Origin: Herpetosiphon giganteus | GTDB lineage: Bacteria; Chloroflexota; Chloroflexia; Chloroflexales; Herpetosiphonaceae | Direction of reading: 5' to 3' | NCBI RefSeq assembly: GCF_016907925.1 | Contig: NZ_JAFBCZ010000014.1 | Location: 62,001 to 126,000, forward strand | Length of the DNA stretch: 64,000 nt | Shown here: one piece after another, positions 36,398 through 46,825 of the stretch | Layout: each line of letters starts with the position of its first letter | Numbering within the stretch: position 1 is the first letter of the stretch | Program-made: the position numbers and the translations under genes | The notes under the pieces: generated by a model | Databases searched by the model: none | What the model was told of the DNA's origin: nothing | What the model saw: only the letters and a program-made list of their open reading frames with translations

Positions 36398-38947
36398 TTA
36401 TTGGAACAATCGATCGTATTCGGCGTACGCCATTGCGATATCGGCTTGGGCCCAGAAGCGGTGGTAGGTGAAGGTTGGTGCTGGGCCACCGTTGAGGTAG
36501 GCTTGCACTGCTGGGAACGCTGGATCATCTTCGTACTTGGTGCGAATGCTCAAGAACGTCGATGAATTGTTGATTGGATCGCCATTGGCCATCGTGCCAG
36601 TCCAGCCGTTTGGCACAGACACTGGATCATCGAAGCGGTTGTAGTCGCGGCGGGTTTCTGGGTTAGCAACACCCTTATCATCGCGATACTGGGTCCACAT
36701 GCGGTCGATCAATGCTTTGGCCATGGTTTGTGAAGCAACGTGTTGGGTGCCATAGCGCTTGGTAGCGGCGCTGTAGTACATCAAGGTTTTGGCGTAGGCG
36801 GCGGCAACACCCACGTCTTGGGTCTTATCGACAACCGTAACGTGCAAATTGGTGTTGGCAGCTGGGTTGCTGGCGTTCCAAGTTGCTGGTTGGCCAGTCC
36901 ATGCCAAGGTTGATGGAATTTCGTAGCTGCCATTGCTGGTCAAGGTGGTGTTGGCCAAAGCCCACGTTACCCACTTGTCGAGCACGTTTTTGGCTTTGAC
37001 ATCGCCTGAAGCGTAGTAGTATTCTGCGACCCGTTCCATCGACCAAGCTTGGAAACCAAACCAGGTGTTGCTCGCAGGATCGTGATAGACCGGTTTTTCG
37101 TCGTAGGCCATGTTGTAGAAGGTGCTGGTGCCGGCTGGAGCTGCTTCGTAGCGGCCATTCCAGCTGTTGGTAGCACCACCAGCAATTGCGCCTTCGCTTG
37201 ATTGCAACCAGGTGTAGAACTCAATTTGGCGGGTCAAGCTGGTGTTCCAGTCGCGAGCGCCATTGGGTGAAGCTGGTTTGAAGGCTGGTTGGCTGCCCAA
37301 GATCCAGGCTGCCATTGGGTTTTGGTAGCCAAAGTGATTGTGGCTGCTGCCAATGCGCCATGCCCAGCCGCCGCCGTTGCCAATCGAGCCGCCCCAAGCG
37401 TAGTACCACGACAACAGATAGTGAGCGCTGTTGTAGCCTGAGCCTGCTGGGCACGAGGTTGATTTACAGCCAATTTGCTTGAAGTACTTGTCGAAGAAGG
37501 CGTAGCGCAGGTAGTCGCCCATCTTGGAGGCTTTGGTTACCAAGCCATTGACGATTGGCGAGCCGCCTTGTTCGTCGGCCCATACTTTAGCCCAGTAGAT
37601 CGCTTGGACAGCACGGGCATCAGCATCGGGAGCATTGGTGTAGCGCCATTGGCGGGCATAGCTTGCATCGCCAGTGAACAAATCTAAGAAGCCGTTGGTG
37701 CCACCATCGTTGAAGCTTTCCCACGATGGATGGGGCACAGTTTCCCACACTGATTCTTGCGCGCCACGTTGGAAGGTATTGATATATGATGGTTTGCTGG
37801 TGCCATCGCCACGGCGGCCATAGCCATACCAGTTATCAACATCGAGCAACCAGTGCATGCCATAAACATCGCTGGTTCCATAGGCCGAGCGCAATTCGGC
37901 GGCAATTGGGTCTTGGCCAACTGAGACGTTGGTTTGCAATTGTGATGGATAAAGGTTTGGCTGTTCCCATTCGCCAGCGTAGGTGGCTGGGCTATTGGCG
38001 TTGTATGAACCACTGCTTGGTTGATCTTGGCTGGTTGGAATGATGTACATTTCCATATTGCGCCAAGCATCGGCCAATGGTTGCCAGTTGCCAGTTGCTT
38101 CGCCATACATGGCTTCGAGCCACAACCAGTAGCTATAGGCTTCGGATGTGGTTTCGTGGCCATAATCTGGGGCTTCAACAATCAGGGTTTCGATTGAGTG
38201 GTAGGGCACGCCTTCTGGGCTGAAGTAGCCATTGGCTGGGTTTTTCAGCTCAGCATATAGTTCCAAGAAGCGTTGATCATACGTATCATCGCCTGGAATG
38301 GTTGGCGTGCTGGTTGGTGGCACCACGGTTGGCGTATTGGTTGGCCGTGGCGTGCTGGTTGGGCCGTTGGTTGCAGTTGGCGGCACGGTTGTGTTGGTTG
38401 GCCGCGTGGTCGCGGTTGGCGGCACAGCCGTGTTGGTTGGTGGCACAACTGCGGTGTTGGTTGGCCGCGTGGTTGCGGTTGGTGGCACGGTTGTGTTGGT
38501 TGGGCGGGTCGTTGCGGTTGGATTTGGATTATTTTCGCCACAAACCACACCATTTAAGGTAAACACGGTTGGCAGGGCATTAGCTCCGCTGTAGGTGCCT
38601 TGGAAGCCAAAGTTTACAGCGCCACCGCTGCCGATTGCCCCGTTCCAACCAGCGTTGCTGACCGTGACGTTTTGGCCAGTTTGGCTGACCACGCCACTCC
38701 AGAGGTTGCTGATTTGCTGATTGCCAGCAAACGTCCAGCCAACCGTCCAGCTGCTGAGTGCAGCACCATTATTTTGAATGTTAACATCGCCGAGGAAGCC
38801 ACTGCCCCAATCGTTGGGTACGCGATAGGTGACAACACAACTGGCAGCAGCAGCAGTTGGTTTGGCATTCTGAGTGGTCAGCAGACCACCAATCATTGTT
38901 AGCAGCGCTAACAACATCGCCCCACGGGCATAATAGTGTCGAGACAT
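36398..38947 (-). CDS. Secreted CBM2-GH48 reducing-end cellobiohydrolase
   Basis: An 849-aa exported exoglucanase. The signal peptide ends near residue 38. The CBM2 ([19 protein letters not shown]) lies at about 39-140, then a Thr/Pro linker, then the GH48 domain from about 215 to the end ([18 protein letters not shown]). [11 protein letters not shown] carries the general acid glutamate of the family. GH48 enzymes release cellobiose processively from reducing ends and are the key exoenzyme of many bacterial cellulase systems; the GH9 gene upstream is its usual partner. AAGGAG lies 5 nt before the chosen ATG. No dockerin is present, so this is a free-enzyme system. Confidence 0.95.
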   Translation of the reverse strand: MSRHYYARGAMLLALLTMIGGLLTTQNAKPTAAAASCVVTYRVPNDWGSGFLGDVNIQNNGAALSSWTVGWTFAGNQQISNLWSGVVSQTGQNVTVSNAGWNGAIGSGGAVNFGFQGTYSGANALPTVFTLNGVVCGENNPNPTATTRPTNTTVPPTATTRPTNTAVVPPTNTAVPPTATTRPTNTTVPPTATNGPTSTPRPTNTPTVVPPTSTPTIPGDDTYDQRFLELYAELKNPANGYFSPEGVPYHSIETLIVEAPDYGHETTSEAYSYWLWLEAMYGEATGNWQPLADAWRNMEMYIIPTSQDQPSSGSYNANSPATYAGEWEQPNLYPSQLQTNVSVGQDPIAAELRSAYGTSDVYGMHWLLDVDNWYGYGRRGDGTSKPSYINTFQRGAQESVWETVPHPSWESFNDGGTNGFLDLFTGDASYARQWRYTNAPDADARAVQAIYWAKVWADEQGGSPIVNGLVTKASKMGDYLRYAFFDKYFKQIGCKSTSCPAGSGYNSAHYLLSWYYAWGGSIGNGGGWAWRIGSSHNHFGYQNPMAAWILGSQPAFKPASPNGARDWNTSLTRQIEFYTWLQSSEGAIAGGATNSWNGRYEAAPAGTSTFYNMAYDEKPVYHDPASNTWFGFQAWSMERVAEYYYASGDVKAKNVLDKWVTWALANTTLTSNGSYEIPSTLAWTGQPATWNASNPAANTNLHVTVVDKTQDVGVAAAYAKTLMYYSAATKRYGTQHVASQTMAKALIDRMWTQYRDDKGVANPETRRDYNRFDDPVSVPNGWTGTMANGDPINNSSTFLSIRTKYEDDPAFPAVQAYLNGGPAPTFTYHRFWAQADIAMAYAEYDRLFQ

Positions 38948-39052
38948 ACATGCTCCTTGGATAAATGAAAAGTTCAGAGACAATACGAAGCGAACCTCTG
39001 CCCAATCGACGGCAGAGCTATCTATTTCCATACAACTAGCGTGCGAGCCTAG

Positions 39053-39100
39053 GGCAATGGTTGGAGCAAACAGCGCGGATCGTTTGCTGCAACCATTGCC
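39053..39100 (-). terminator. Large hairpin between the GH9 and GH48 genes
   Basis: A stem of 19 bp with one mismatch (39053-39071 with 39082-39100) and a 10-nt loop. A second small stem, CTCTGCC with GGCAGAG, is at 38996-39017. There is no T-run on the minus strand. Confidence 0.6.
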
Positions 39101-39117
39101 GAGGATTTGCTAGTTGG

Positions 39118-41703
<2,586 letters not shown>

Positions 41704-41791
41704 TTAATGTTGATTGCATGTGCTGGTGTGCTGCGTGGCACAGCACGACGATCATGGTCGCTGTGGCTTCAGCTTGGCTTGTTCAAGCTAT

Positions 41792-41805
41792 TGAGACCGC
41801 TCCCA
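41792..41805. promoter_or_regulatory. CebR-like operator A
   Basis: TGAGACCGCTCCCA matches the CebR/CelR box TGGGAGCGCTCCCA at 12 of 14 positions. It lies in the leader of the GH9 gene, about 100 nt after the predicted transcription start. The same 14-mer occurs at 43370. Confidence 0.65.
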
Positions 41806-41870
41806 ATTGCCTGAGATCAATCGTTTGCTGCGTGCATTCAAGGAGGAAGGAGAGTGATGGAGTAGTGAGA

Positions 41871-41884
41871 TGAGATCGCTCCCA
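41871..41884. promoter_or_regulatory. CebR-like operator B
   Basis: TGAGATCGCTCCCA matches the CebR/CelR box at 12 of 14 positions, about 20-35 nt downstream of the predicted GH9 promoter start. Confidence 0.65.
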
Positions 41885-41911
41885 AGCACAGATTGTTATG
41901 AAAGTAAAAAT

Positions 41912-41940
41912 ATCGTAAATGATTCATTGCAACTTGTCAA
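41912..41940 (-). promoter_or_regulatory. Promoter of the GH9-GH48-GH8-GH8 series
   Basis: On the minus strand TTGACA (41940 to 41935), a 17-nt spacer and TACGAT (41917 to 41912). Operators B and A lie downstream, where a bound repressor would block transcription. Confidence 0.6.
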
Positions 41941-42049
41941 GCGTAAATTTTACAAATTTTTTAGATTTAGGTTTAGGCTATTAGAATGGTCTAAAAAGCT
42001 ACTACACCACTATAAAGAAAACTAAAAGAGTGATTTGGCAAAGTACAGC

Positions 42050-42078
42050 TTGACAAAATACATAAGATCTTTTATCCT
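42050..42078 (+). promoter_or_regulatory. Promoter of the lacI-type gene
   Basis: TTGACA (42050-42055), a 17-nt spacer and TATCCT (42073-42078); operator C overlaps the region just after the expected start. Confidence 0.55.
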
Positions 42079-42092
42079 CTCCCCAAGACTTC

Positions 42093-42106
42093 TGAGACCG
42101 GTTCCA
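42093..42106. promoter_or_regulatory. CebR-like operator C
   Basis: TGAGACCGGTTCCA matches the CebR/CelR box at 10 of 14 positions. It lies between the regulator's promoter and its start codon, suggesting autoregulation. Confidence 0.55.
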
Positions 42107-42138
42107 AAGTATTTTAAATCAGTTTGTGGGGTTTCACC

Positions 42139-43161
42139 GTGGAACAACTCACGATTCGTCAAATAGCCCAACTTGCGAATGTTTCACGCTCAACCGTTTC
42201 GCGGGTAATTAATAATCATCCCAGCGTGCGGCCTGAAGTGCGACAACGGGTGTTGGAAGTTATTCGCGAACAAGAATATGTTCCGCAGGCAGCCGCACGC
42301 AGTCTGGCAAGCCGCCGAACCAATGTGGTGACCCTGTTGATCCCACGCAGCTCGGCAGTGATCTTCACCGACCCATTCTTCCCTTTAATTATTCAAGGAA
42401 TTACCGAAACCTGTTCAGAACGGGATTATTCGGTGATGCTCTCGATGGTAACGGGGCTGCAAGAACGGGATTTCTATCAGCGGGTATTACGCAGTCGGAT
42501 GACCGACGGTCTGTTGATGCTTTCGAGCGATATTGATGACCCAGTGTTGCCCTTGTTGATTAACGACCAAATGCCGTTGGTCTTAATCGGCGAACACCCC
42601 TATATGCAACCAATGTATACCGTTGACGTGGCAAATCGGGCGGGCGCAGTGCTGGCAGTCAATCATTTATTGCAACTTGGTCATCGACGGATTGGGGCAA
42701 TTACAGGCCTACTTCAGATGAAAACCGCCATTGATCGACGTGATGGCTACAAGCAATCGCTGTTGCAAGCTGGAGTCGCAATCGAGCATCAATTGATGAT
42801 TGAAGGCGAATTTACCCAAGAGGGTGGCTATGCTGCAATGCGTCAATTGCTGAGCCTTGAGCATCGACCAAGCGCTGTCTTTGTGGCAAGCGACACCATG
42901 GCGTTAGGAGCCTTACGGGCTATTTACGAGGCCGGTTTACATGCCCCACATGATATTTCGTTGATCGGCTTTGACGATGTGCCAGGCGCGGCCTACACAA
43001 CCCCCGCCCTGACCACAATTCACCAACCGATTCAAAAACTCGGAAGTACCGCCGCTACGATGTTGCTTGACCATCTCGAAGGGCGACCACCGCTTCAGCA
43101 ACACATTCGTCTCTCACCTTCGTTAGTCTTACGCCAATCGTGCGGACCACGGGTTTCATAA
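42139..43161 (+). CDS. LacI-family regulator of cellulose utilisation
   Basis: A 340-aa cytoplasmic repressor. The helix-turn-helix and hinge are at residues 4-60 (IRQIAQLANVSRSTVSRVIN, hinge helix AARSLASRRTN). A periplasmic-binding-protein-like sensor domain runs from about 62 (VVTLLIPRSSAVIF) with GHRRIGAITG, FVASDTMALGALRA and ISLIGFDDVPGA. The position between cellulase and cello-oligosaccharide importer genes, and boxes that look like those of CebR and CelR, suggest that it represses both and is released by cellobiose or a related sugar. GTG at 42139 was chosen over a TTG five codons earlier because it fits the family N-terminus. Confidence 0.88.
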   Translation: MEQLTIRQIAQLANVSRSTVSRVINNHPSVRPEVRQRVLEVIREQEYVPQAAARSLASRRTNVVTLLIPRSSAVIFTDPFFPLIIQGITETCSERDYSVMLSMVTGLQERDFYQRVLRSRMTDGLLMLSSDIDDPVLPLLINDQMPLVLIGEHPYMQPMYTVDVANRAGAVLAVNHLLQLGHRRIGAITGLLQMKTAIDRRDGYKQSLLQAGVAIEHQLMIEGEFTQEGGYAAMRQLLSLEHRPSAVFVASDTMALGALRAIYEAGLHAPHDISLIGFDDVPGAAYTTPALTTIHQPIQKLGSTAATMLLDHLEGRPPLQQHIRLSPSLVLRQSCGPRVS

Positions 43162-43210
43162 ACCCGCCGGATTCACTAGATCGCATGGTCTGATCGAACA
43201 CGGGAGTTTT

Positions 43211-43224
43211 TGGGAGCGATCCCA
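43211..43224. promoter_or_regulatory. CebR-like operator D
   Basis: TGGGAGCGATCCCA matches the CebR/CelR box at 13 of 14 positions and is nearly palindromic. It lies 63 nt before the binding-protein start codon, so it should control the importer genes. Confidence 0.75.
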
Positions 43225-43286
43225 AATGCGTTCGCATTGGACACTGATGTTCAACCCACTCAACGCCGGAATCAAGGAGGATTCGT

Positions 43287-44741
43287 ATGCAACGCTCACG
43301 CCGTCCGTTTATTAATTGGCTGACCCTCTTAACTCTGATCTCAATGATCTTAGTTGCTTGTGGTGGTGCTGAGACCGCTCCCACTGCCACAACTGCTCCA
43401 GCTGCAACCGCAACGACTGCGGCCCAAGTTGAGCCAACCGTTGCGGCAACTGCCGAAACCGCAGCAACCACCGAACCAGCAACCGCTGAGCCAGCTGCTG
43501 GCGAAGTAACCTTGAAGCTGTGGCACATGCCAAACGGTGCTGCTCCAGCAGACGCTATTCAAGCAGAAATTGATGCGTTCGAAAAAGCCAACCCAGGCAT
43601 TAACGTTGAGCCAGAAATGCTCGACTGGGGTGCAGCTTTCCAACGCATCCAAACCTCAGTTCAAGGTGGCGAAGGCCCATGTTTGACCCAATTGGGCACG
43701 ACCTGGAACCCAACCTTTGCTGCAATGGGTGGTTTGCGCCCATTCACCGCTGAAGAAATCACCGCCATGGGTGGCAGCGACAGCTTCGTAGCCGCTTCAT
43801 GGGCAACCTCACAATTGCAAGGTATGGAAGGCACGTTCTCGATTCCATGGTTTGCTGATGTGCGCGCCTTGGCCTATCGCAAAGACTTGTTGGAAAAAGC
43901 TGGCTTGAAGCCAGAAGATGCCTTCAAGGATTGGGCTAGCTTCAAAACCACCTTGGCTACCATCCAAGAACAAAATCCTGACGTTGCTGGGATCGCTTTC
44001 CCAGGCCGCAACGACTGGAACGTTTGGCAAAATAGCTCAATGTGGATCTGGAACAGCGGTGGCGATTTGTTGAGCAGCGACCTCAGCGAAGCAACCTTCA
44101 ACTCAGATGCAGCTGTGGCTGGCGTTTCAGAATTTGCTAACCTCTACAGCAGCAAATTGACCGTCACCAACACCTTGGAATTGAACTCAGCTCAAGTTGA
44201 TGCCAGCTTCGGCGATGGCCGCACCTTCAGCGCCATCACTGGCCCATGGTTGATCAGCAATGCTCGCACTGCTGCTGACGCTGGTGGCTGGACCAACCGC
44301 GACGTGGCCGACAACTTGGCCTACGCCGAATTCCCAGCAGGCCCAGGTGGCTCATACACCTTCGTTGGTGGTAGCAACTTGGCCATCTTGAAGAGCTGCG
44401 AAAACGTCGAAGCTGCTGTCAAGTTCGTTCAATTCTTGGCTGGTAACGAATCACAATTGCGCTACAGCCAAGCCATCGGGATGTTGCCAGCAACCAAGAC
44501 CGCTCAAGCAGATGCTAGCATCGCCAGCGATCCGTTGTACAGCGTGTTCATCTCAGCTGCCGCTAAAGGCAAGACCTCAGCACCTATCGCTGAATGGGGT
44601 CAAGTTGAGAGCGTTCTCAACGAACAACTTGGTTCATTGTGGGACGATGTAGCAACCGCTGGCGGCCCAGTCAGCGCTGAAGTCGTCAAGACCCGCTTGG
44701 ATCAAGCTGCTCAAACCGTCAACGAATTGTTGGGTAACTAA
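43287..44741 (+). CDS. Sugar ABC transporter substrate-binding lipoprotein
   Basis: A 484-aa extracytoplasmic solute-binding protein. The signal peptide has lipobox ILVACGGA (Cys at about residue 26), then a Thr/Ala/Pro linker, then a family 1 (MalE-like) binding domain (VTLKLWHMPNGAAPADAI). The likely substrate is cellobiose or longer cello-oligosaccharides, from its place in the cluster (CebE-like). Codon use is strongly biased toward a few codons (GCT, CCA, TTG), as in highly expressed genes. AAGGAGG lies 7 nt upstream of the ATG. The signal-peptide region carries an exact copy of operator A. Confidence 0.92.
   Translation: MQRSRRPFINWLTLLTLISMILVACGGAETAPTATTAPAATATTAAQVEPTVAATAETAATTEPATAEPAAGEVTLKLWHMPNGAAPADAIQAEIDAFEKANPGINVEPEMLDWGAAFQRIQTSVQGGEGPCLTQLGTTWNPTFAAMGGLRPFTAEEITAMGGSDSFVAASWATSQLQGMEGTFSIPWFADVRALAYRKDLLEKAGLKPEDAFKDWASFKTTLATIQEQNPDVAGIAFPGRNDWNVWQNSSMWIWNSGGDLLSSDLSEATFNSDAAVAGVSEFANLYSSKLTVTNTLELNSAQVDASFGDGRTFSAITGPWLISNARTAADAGGWTNRDVADNLAYAEFPAGPGGSYTFVGGSNLAILKSCENVEAAVKFVQFLAGNESQLRYSQAIGMLPATKTAQADASIASDPLYSVFISAAAKGKTSAPIAEWGQVESVLNEQLGSLWDDVATAGGPVSAEVVKTRLDQAAQTVNELLGN
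43370..43383. promoter_or_regulatory. Intragenic CebR-like operator E
   Basis: TGAGACCGCTCCCA is identical to operator A but lies inside the binding-protein gene, in the codons for AETAPTA just after the lipobox. Its spacing of 159 nt from operator D could support DNA looping. Confidence 0.55.
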
Positions 44742-44748
44742 TCGGACT

Positions 44749-44790
44749 GATACTGGGATGCATGTGGCTTGCTGCTTGCATCCCAGTATC
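44749..44790 (+). terminator. Intercistronic hairpin after the binding-protein gene
   Basis: A perfect 14-bp stem (44749-44762 with 44777-44790) with a 14-nt loop and no T-run. Such hairpins after binding-protein genes commonly keep the upstream message abundant relative to the permease message. Confidence 0.65.
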
Positions 44791-44819
44791 GACAGCATCC
44801 ACGCAATGGAGCGACGTTT

Positions 44820-45797
44820 ATGGCTCTGGCACCAAAAAAAAATAAACTCTCATTGTGGCAACGGATTCGGCAAAACAGCCTAGCATATAAATTTATCGCT
44901 CCAACCATTGTAGCGATGCTGGTTGTACACTTGATTCCGATTGTGCAAGGCTTGTATCTTTCACTCCTCGACGTTCGCCTTACCACCCTGACCCTCTACC
45001 TCAAAGCTCCATTTGTTGGGCTCAAATACTACATCGAAGTATTCAACGCGATTTTTGGCATCGGCGAAGATGGCACAAGCTCGCGGGTAACTGGCCTAAT
45101 TAATGCAGCCTCAAATACCTTAGTTTATACAATCTGGACGAATATTGGCACGCTGGGCGTGGGCTTGATTCTGGCCATGCTGCTGAATCGTAATTTCCGC
45201 TGGCGCGGGATTGCCCGAACCTTGGTCTTGTTGCCGTGGGTTGTACCCACCTTCGTCACTGGCACGATTTTCAACTTTATTTGGCTCGAACAAGGTGGCT
45301 TGGCCAATCGCATTTTGCTTGGCTTGAACATTGTTGATACGCCAATAACCTGGTTGATTGGCCCTAACTCGCTATATGCCTTGGTGATTGCCACGGTTTG
45401 GCGTGGGTTGCCCTTCACCACCATTATGTTCCTCGCCGCAATTCAGGTGATTCCAACCGACTTATATGAGGCGGCCTCACTTGACGGCGCAAATGGCTGG
45501 CAGCGCTTTCGTCACATTACCTTGCCCTTGATTAAGCCAATTGCGGCAACTCAAGTGTTGTTTGGCTTGATTAATGGTTTCTACGGCGGCTATAATATCG
45601 CTGTCCAAATGTTTGGCGGTGGTACCGGTTTCGCAGGCGAATATGCCGACTTGCTGGTTCCTGCAATTACGCGTCAGACGTGGGAACGCCACCTGTATGG
45701 ATTTGGCTCGGCAGCCTCGGTGATTCTGATGGGCATGCTGTTGATCTTTGTTGGCATTTGGTATCGTACATTCCGCGATAGCTTGCGGGCTGAATAA
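44820..45797 (+). CDS. Sugar ABC transporter permease (MalF/CebF-like)
   Basis: A 325-aa inner-membrane permease with six hydrophobic segments. The EAA loop, which contacts the ATPase, is EAASLDGANGWQRFRHITLPLIKP (about residues 217-240). It forms the translocation pore with the next gene product. GGAG lies 8 nt before the ATG; the open frame extends further upstream without a ribosome-binding site. No gene for the ATPase subunit is found nearby. Confidence 0.92.
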   Translation: MALAPKKNKLSLWQRIRQNSLAYKFIAPTIVAMLVVHLIPIVQGLYLSLLDVRLTTLTLYLKAPFVGLKYYIEVFNAIFGIGEDGTSSRVTGLINAASNTLVYTIWTNIGTLGVGLILAMLLNRNFRWRGIARTLVLLPWVVPTFVTGTIFNFIWLEQGGLANRILLGLNIVDTPITWLIGPNSLYALVIATVWRGLPFTTIMFLAAIQVIPTDLYEAASLDGANGWQRFRHITLPLIKPIAATQVLFGLINGFYGGYNIAVQMFGGGTGFAGEYADLLVPAITRQTWERHLYGFGSAASVILMGMLLIFVGIWYRTFRDSLRAE

Positions 45798-45808
45798 GGA
45801 GGCCGTTT

Positions 45809-46702
45809 ATGGGTGTTTCGCTCAGTAAAAAGGCCGAATCGGCCCGACCAGCACGCGCGACGATCAATTACAAAGCTTGGTTATTTGATCGTGGTGGCGA
45901 TATTCTGTTGCTGATTCTGATTGCCTTTATGTTGTTGCCAATTCTCTTCTTGATTCTTGGCTCGTTCAAATCGCGCGATGAGTTCGCAGCTGCTAGTAGT
46001 TTCTTTCCCAGCGAGTGGAAATTTAGCAACTATAGCGAAATGTGGACGCGGGTTAAATTTGGCACTTATTTTAGCAATAGCTTAATTATTTGTGGCATTA
46101 CGACCCTCGTTGTAACCATTTTGGCTTCGATGTCGGGCTATGCCTTGGCCCGCTTCCGCTTCCCTGGCTCTGGTGGGTTTAGTATGGCGATTTTGGGAAC
46201 CCAATTGGTGCCTGGCACCTTGTTCCTGATTCCGTTGTATATGACCTTTCTTTGGTTGAAAAATAACCTTGGCATTCCTTTGATTGGCACCAATTTTGGC
46301 GCGATTGTGCTGTATGTTGGCTTCTTCTTGCCAATCTCACTCTGGATTCAACGCAGTTTCTTTGCGACGATTCCAATCGACTTGGAAGAACAGGCCATGG
46401 TCGATGGGGCAACCCGCTTCCAAGCCTTCTTGTATATTATTATGCCGTTGGCTGGCCCAGGTGTCATTTCAACCGCAATCTTTGTGTTCTTGACCGCGTG
46501 GGATGAACTGTTGTTCGCCTGGATCTTGAACGTACAGACGATTCCGGTCGGGATTCGCCAATTTACGGGCGTTGCTGGCTCGCAAAATCGCTACGAGTTG
46601 CTTTCGGCAGCGTCGGTGGTGATTATTCTGCCAGTTGCCGCGATGTTCTTCCTTTTACAAAAGCGATTTATCGCTGGCCTTACCGCTGGCGCTGTCAAAT
46701 AG
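45809..46702 (+). CDS. Sugar ABC transporter permease (MalG/CebG-like)
   Basis: A 297-aa permease with six hydrophobic segments and the EAA loop EEQAMVDGATRFQAFLYIIMPLAGP (about residues 188-212). It is 11 nt downstream of the first permease, with AAGGAGG before the ATG, so the two are translated from one message. Confidence 0.92.
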   Translation: MGVSLSKKAESARPARATINYKAWLFDRGGDILLLILIAFMLLPILFLILGSFKSRDEFAAASSFFPSEWKFSNYSEMWTRVKFGTYFSNSLIICGITTLVVTILASMSGYALARFRFPGSGGFSMAILGTQLVPGTLFLIPLYMTFLWLKNNLGIPLIGTNFGAIVLYVGFFLPISLWIQRSFFATIPIDLEEQAMVDGATRFQAFLYIIMPLAGPGVISTAIFVFLTAWDELLFAWILNVQTIPVGIRQFTGVAGSQNRYELLSAASVVIILPVAAMFFLLQKRFIAGLTAGAVK

Positions 46703-46724
46703 ATTTATTTTCTCACCAACCGGG

Positions 46725-46772
46725 ACAAAGGCGTGCAGACTTTGGCGTTGCTGAGGTCTGCACGTCGCTTTG
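46725..46772 (+). terminator. Hairpin after the permease genes
   Basis: A long stem with outer arms ACAAAG and CTTTGT and an inner 9-bp arm CGTGCAGAC with GTCTGCACG, then TTATTTAT. It may terminate the importer transcript, or allow partial read-through to the GH116 gene. Confidence 0.6.
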
Positions 46773-46825
46773 TTATTTATCGAGCAGTGTTTGGCAATCG
46801 CACCCAAACATAGGAGCACAGGATC

